The position numbers and the translations under genes are program-made. Under the pieces are notes generated by a model. That model was given only the letters and a program-made list of their open reading frames with translations. It ran no database searches and was not told the origin of the DNA. Source: an uncultured Veillonella sp. (GTDB lineage Bacteria; Bacillota; Negativicutes; Veillonellales; Veillonellaceae). From it: DNA of 17,751 bases. The stretch spans positions 1-17,751 of the forward strand of contig CAJZEE010000042.1 of NCBI GenBank assembly GCA_915066865.1. The letters run 5' to 3'. Below, piece after piece: positions 15,117 through 17,751 of the stretch; the first letter of the stretch is position 1; each line of letters begins with the position of its first letter.

Positions 15117-15805
15117 CAAAACGGTTACAACCTATACGACTCGATGCGTATAAACCACTAAGAGAAGTGGTAAGTGAAACATTGCGTCAAGCCATCCAAG
15201 ATGGGGTGTTAAAACCTGGGGAGCGCCTCATGGAAATTCCCCTTGCCGAAGAGTTAGGTGTAAGTCGTACCCCCATTCGTGAAGCCATACGTAAACTTGA
15301 ACTAGAAGGCTTTGTCGTTATGGTGCCTCGCCGCGGCACCTACGTTGCCAACATCTCTTTGAAGGATATCACGCAAGTATTTGAAATCCGTTCTGCCCTG
15401 GAAGAACTTGCGGCAGGCCTTGCAGCAGAACGCATTACAGAAGAGGAAATCGAAACGCTGGAGAGAATGCTTGTAGAAATCGGCGATCATATGGAAAACA
15501 AAAATATGGAATCCGTTGTGGCTGCGGACGTAGAATTCCACGAAGTCCTCTACCGCGCATCTCGTAATGAAAGATTGGCGGATATTGTTCACAATTTGCG
15601 AGAACAAACCTACCGCTTCCGTAGTTTTTCTATGAACCAACCAGGTCGTCTTAGAAAAACTTGGGAGGAACATCGTCAATTAGTGGAAGCCATTGCCTCT
15701 CACAATGCCGCACAAGCTCGTAAACTAGCTCGAATTCACATGGAACATTCTGAACAAACCTTGTTGCAAGGAATGGAAGAGTCACAAGAATTTACTAAGG
15801 CATAA
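15113..15805 (+). CDS. GntR family transcriptional regulator, FCD (FadR) subfamily
   Basis: This is a 230-residue DNA-binding regulator. Residues about 10-75 form the winged helix-turn-helix (AEELGVSRTPIREAIRKLELEGFV is the recognition region and RRGTYVA the wing). Residues about 85-210 form the all-helical FCD ligand domain with the usual metal or ligand residues: Asp and His in ADVEFHEVL, His in EEHRQLVEAI and His in IHMEHSEQ. FCD regulators generally sense organic acids or related metabolites; the ligand here is unknown. ATG overlaps the ispE stop, with AGGAGG 7-8 nt upstream, so the two are co-translated. An earlier in-frame ATG at 15092 lies inside ispE and lacks a ribosome site. A terminator follows. 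Confidence 0.94.
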   Translation: MTKRLQPIRLDAYKPLREVVSETLRQAIQDGVLKPGERLMEIPLAEELGVSRTPIREAIRKLELEGFVVMVPRRGTYVANISLKDITQVFEIRSALEELAAGLAAERITEEEIETLERMLVEIGDHMENKNMESVVAADVEFHEVLYRASRNERLADIVHNLREQTYRFRSFSMNQPGRLRKTWEEHRQLVEAIASHNAAQARKLARIHMEHSEQTLLQGMEESQEFTKA

Positions 15806-15834
15806 AAAACATCCTACAAAATACTATATAAAGC

Positions 15835-15868
15835 AAAATCCTTCCTATTTGTGAAGGATTTTTGTTTT
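15835..15868 (+). terminator. Intrinsic terminator of ispE-gntR
   Basis: AAAATCCTTC (15835-15844) pairs perfectly with GAAGGATTTT (15853-15862) across an 8-base loop, followed by a T-rich tail TGTTTT. It is located 30 bases after the GntR stop codon. Its T-tail overlaps the -35 of the next promoter. Confidence 0.85.
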
Positions 15869-15894
15869 ACATAGTCTATAGAAATTGATACAAT
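15866..15894 (+). promoter_or_regulatory. Promoter of the AGCS symporter gene
   Basis: TTTACA (15866-15871, 5 of 6 to consensus) and TACAAT (15889-15894, 5 of 6) are separated by exactly 17 bp. Transcription would start near 15901, giving a leader of about 43 nt ending in the AAAGGGAG ribosome site. This is the best promoter match in the window and sits directly behind a terminator, as expected for a separate transcription unit. Confidence 0.65.
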
Positions 15895-15943
15895 ATCATT
15901 GATTAGTATGAAATATGGATTTTTTATAAGAAAGGGAGTTTTT

Positions 15944-17404
15944 ATGGAAGCAATGCTTAATGATGCTATATCCACCATAAACGGTTATTTATGGAGTTAT
16001 TTCATCATTTTTATTCTTATCGGCGCAGGTCTCTTCTTTACGATGACAACGAATTTTGTACAAATTCGCATGATTAAAGAAATGATTCGCCTCGTAATTA
16101 ACGGCGCAGGTAGCTCTACAGAAAAGAACCATGTATCCTCATTTCAAGCATTCTGTGTTAGTACCGCATCTCGTGTAGGTGTTGGTAACATCGCAGGTAT
16201 AGCTATTGCCGTTGTACTTGGTGGCCCTGGTGCTATTTTCTGGATGTGGGTTATCGCACTCATCGGTGCTGCCACGGGCTTCATCGAATCTACATTAGCA
16301 CAAATCTACAAAGAACCTGTTGCTAAGGGCGGTTTCTATGGCGGACCAGCTTACTATATTCGGTATGGTCTAAACAACAAGGCATTATCTGTTCTATTTG
16401 CTATTTTAATCAGTATTACCTATGGTTGGATTTACAATTCTGTACAAGCCAATACTTTGGCTGCATCTCTCCAGGTATTTAACCTTGATGTGTCCTATAC
16501 AGGCGCTGTAGTAGCAGTCCTTCTTGGTATTATCATATTCGGTGGTATCAACCGCGTTGCAAAAGCATCTGAAATCATTGTTCCTATCATGGCGATTCTA
16601 TACATTGCTACTGCATTATTTGTGGTAATTATGAATATCACCCAATTCCCACATGTAATCTATACTATTTTCGCCTCCGCATTTGAGCCTGTTGCAGCAG
16701 GTGGTGGCTTATTAGGTGCTACTGTTATGAATGGTATCAAACGGGGGCTCTTCTCTAACGAAGCCGGGGAAGGTTCTGTTCCAAACGCAGCCGCTACGGC
16801 AGCTGTTAACCACCCTGTAGAACAAGGTCTTGTACAAGCATTCGGCGTATTCCTTGATACATTCATCATTTGTACAGCTTCTGCTTTCATCGTACTCATC
16901 GTGGGTGATTACAGCACTACAGGTCTAACAGGCATTGCTCTTGTACAACATAATCTAGCTCAACAACTTGGTTCTTGGGCGCCTACAGCCGTAGCCATTT
17001 TCATCGTTATGTTCTCCTTTAGTTCCTTAATTGGTAACTATTACTACGGTGAAATCAATATCAGCCACTTAACAAATAAACGATTCTACCTACATTTGTT
17101 CCGTATTGGCGTAATTCTTATGACATTTGTTGGCTCTATTGCTTCTCTAGATCTCGTATGGAATCTAGCCGATTTATTCATGGCTTTCTTAGTATTAACT
17201 AACGTAAGTTCCATCGTACGCATGGGGCGCACAGCAGGTCTTGCCCTTGACGACTATATCAAACAACGCAAAGCAGGTATTGAAACGCCTGTATTTAACC
17301 GTTCCATCCTAAATCACACATATGGCATCGTATGGTGGGGCGATGGTCAAACTACAGACTCCTCCGTACCTCCTACTCCGATTGAAGATACAGTGGAAAA
17401 ATAA
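15944..17404 (+). CDS. AGCS family sodium:amino acid (alanine/glycine) symporter
   Basis: This is a 486-residue inner-membrane carrier with about ten or eleven hydrophobic segments. The AGCS signature GGPGAIFWMWVIALIG begins at residue 93. GGPAYYIRYGL follows, and the conserved substrate-site loop GLFSNEAGEGSVPNAAATA starts at residue 268. Family members take up alanine or glycine with Na+ (sometimes H+). The glutamate at 276 sits where I recall Met or Leu in many homologues. The C-terminal ~40 residues are hydrophilic. I chose ATG at 15944 because AAAGGGAG precedes it; upstream in-frame codons overlap the probable transcription start. It has its own promoter and is followed by two terminators. 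Confidence 0.94.
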   Translation: MEAMLNDAISTINGYLWSYFIIFILIGAGLFFTMTTNFVQIRMIKEMIRLVINGAGSSTEKNHVSSFQAFCVSTASRVGVGNIAGIAIAVVLGGPGAIFWMWVIALIGAATGFIESTLAQIYKEPVAKGGFYGGPAYYIRYGLNNKALSVLFAILISITYGWIYNSVQANTLAASLQVFNLDVSYTGAVVAVLLGIIIFGGINRVAKASEIIVPIMAILYIATALFVVIMNITQFPHVIYTIFASAFEPVAAGGGLLGATVMNGIKRGLFSNEAGEGSVPNAAATAAVNHPVEQGLVQAFGVFLDTFIICTASAFIVLIVGDYSTTGLTGIALVQHNLAQQLGSWAPTAVAIFIVMFSFSSLIGNYYYGEINISHLTNKRFYLHLFRIGVILMTFVGSIASLDLVWNLADLFMAFLVLTNVSSIVRMGRTAGLALDDYIKQRKAGIETPVFNRSILNHTYGIVWWGDGQTTDSSVPPTPIEDTVEK

Positions 17405-17421
17405 AATATATTGACCTATGA

Positions 17422-17453
17422 GGCTGGTGAAAGTATCTTTCACCAGTCTTTTT
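17422..17453 (+). terminator. Intrinsic terminator of the AGCS gene
   Basis: A 12-bp stem with one G-T wobble (GGCTGGTGAAAG at 17422-17433 with CTTTCACCAGTC at 17437-17448) closes a 3-base loop and is followed by TTTTT (17449-17453). It lies 18 bases after the stop codon. The energy should be strong. Confidence 0.95.
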
Positions 17454-17485
17454 CGTATAATCTTTAAATTCGTATAATCTTTAAA
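17452..17485. repeat. Perfect 17-bp tandem duplication
   Basis: TTCGTATAATCTTTAAA occurs twice back to back (17452-17468 and 17469-17485) without a mismatch. The first copy begins in the T-run of the AGCS terminator. Each copy contains TATAAT, the -10 consensus. Identity of both copies suggests a recent duplication or slippage event. Confidence 0.9.
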
Positions 17486-17511
17486 ATACTTTATTAATGC
17501 ATACAGATGGG

Positions 17512-17545
17512 TCTATATTCTTCGGAATATAGATTTTTATTTTTT
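17512..17545 (+). terminator. Second, UUCG-loop terminator
   Basis: TCTATATTC (17512-17520) and GAATATAGA (17525-17533) form a 9-bp stem closed by the very stable C(UUCG)G tetraloop, followed by TTTTTATTTTTT. It lies 58 bases past the T-run of the first terminator with no open reading frame between them. It serves as a backup terminator for the AGCS transcript or ends a short unrecognised RNA. Confidence 0.88.
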
Positions 17546-17597
17546 GTAAAAGTATCCATTTTCATAGATAAGACTATCCTCCACCAAGAGATTTTAA

Positions 17598-17613
17598 AGT
17601 GACAGATATCACA
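17598..17613. promoter_or_regulatory. CRP/FNR-family-like palindrome
   Basis: AGTGACAGATATCACA matches the TGTGA-N6-TCACA palindrome at 9 of 10 positions. It is centred about 70 bp upstream of the start that the TATAAT at 17667-17672 would give, a distance used by class I activators. No regulator gene in this window would bind it, so assignment is by motif only. Confidence 0.35.
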
Positions 17614-17645
17614 GTAACCATCTATATTTTTCCTACTTTTAAAGG

Positions 17646-17672
17646 TTAAAAACTATAGAATATATTTATAAT
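17646..17672 (+). promoter_or_regulatory. Weak promoter candidate near the contig end
   Basis: A perfect TATAAT at 17667-17672 is preceded by TTAAAA (17646-17651) with a short 15-bp spacer, a poor -35. Direct repeats ACTATAG at 17652-17658 and 17673-17679 flank the -10 with a 21-bp period, about two helical turns, and could be operator half-sites. An activator-dependent promoter would fit the weak -35. Confidence 0.3.
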
Positions 17673-17723
17673 ACTATAGAGGAGTATAAACAATTAGATA
17701 GAGATTGCGCTAAATTTGAGAAA

Positions 17724-17751
17724 AGATCGGAAGAGCACACGTCTGAACTCT
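17724..17751. other. Illumina adapter remnant (not genomic)
   Basis: Bases 17724-17750 match the start of the TruSeq read-2 adapter (AGATCGGAAGAGCACACGTC and onward), with a mismatch at the final base 17751. Genomic sequence ends at about 17723. Confidence 0.97.

Larger units (their letters stand above)
17546..17723. other. Non-coding AT-rich end region, likely upstream of a gene lost at the contig end
   Basis: The stretch from the AGCS stop at 17404 to the adapter holds no open frame of credible length. After the two terminators and the tandem repeat, this last part contains a CRP-like palindrome, a TATAAT hexamer and an AGAGGAG ribosome-site-like sequence (17678-17684), in the order expected upstream of a gene. 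No suitably spaced start codon follows: ATA AAC AAT TAG is read after the GGAG, and the TTG at 17705 meets a stop at once. The true start may lie beyond the contig. Confidence 0.5.

Noticed and set aside
17678..17723. A gene start after the AGAGGAG sequence
   Set aside because: No ATG follows before the adapter, and the TTG at 17705 is followed by a stop within two codons.
36..17723. Mobile element, prophage, CRISPR array, tRNA, rRNA or defence genes
   Set aside because: Every coding stretch is accounted for by housekeeping families and no regularly spaced repeats, transposase motifs or tRNA-like folds were seen in the gaps.

Overview
The window reads as a piece of chromosome from an anaerobic, low-to-moderate GC bacterium of the Firmicutes lineage. 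The protein sequences fit the Negativicutes, most likely Veillonella. That assignment rests on remembered family resemblance and gene content (WecA/WecB envelope genes beside an F-type ATP synthase operon, a UPF0237/UPF0210 pair, an AGCS carrier); I ran no search. Bases 2-35 and 17724-17750 are not genomic: they are Illumina TruSeq read-2 adapter sequence left on both ends, so this is an untrimmed assembly contig.

Minus strand, read from high to low coordinates. A YitT-family membrane protein (14014-13070) and a phosphoglucomutase (12898-11261) come first, apparently as separate units. A tight trio follows: ACT-domain protein UPF0237 (11126-10851), UPF0210/DUF711 protein (10842-9484) and a WecA/TagO-type GlcNAc-1-phosphate transferase (9449-8298), closed by a strong intrinsic terminator. 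Only about 25 nt after that terminator begins wecB (8240-7098), followed by atpZ and atpI, a 182-bp AT-rich gap with a possible promoter, and the complete F1Fo operon atpB-E-F-H-A-G-D-C (6340-58). A truncated hairpin at the contig edge probably ends this operon.

Plus strand. ispE (14220-15116) overlaps a GntR/FCD regulator (15113-15805) by four bases (ATGA) and ends in a terminator. A well-formed promoter then drives an AGCS sodium/amino-acid symporter (15944-17404), which is followed by two terminators in tandem separated by a perfect 17-bp tandem duplication. The last ~180 genomic bases are non-coding and look like the upstream region of a gene lost at the contig end, with a CRP-like palindrome, a -10 and a Shine-Dalgarno-like sequence.

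Functionally the genes are core energy and envelope functions: ATP synthase, entry into GlcNAc/ManNAc polysaccharide synthesis, glucose-1-phosphate supply, isoprenoid precursor synthesis (which feeds the undecaprenyl carrier used by WecA) and amino-acid uptake. I see no phage, IS element, CRISPR array, tRNA, rRNA or toxin-antitoxin genes, and no stretch with foreign-looking composition. I did not find a novel system. The least understood part is the UPF0237-UPF0210 pair placed directly upstream of wecA.
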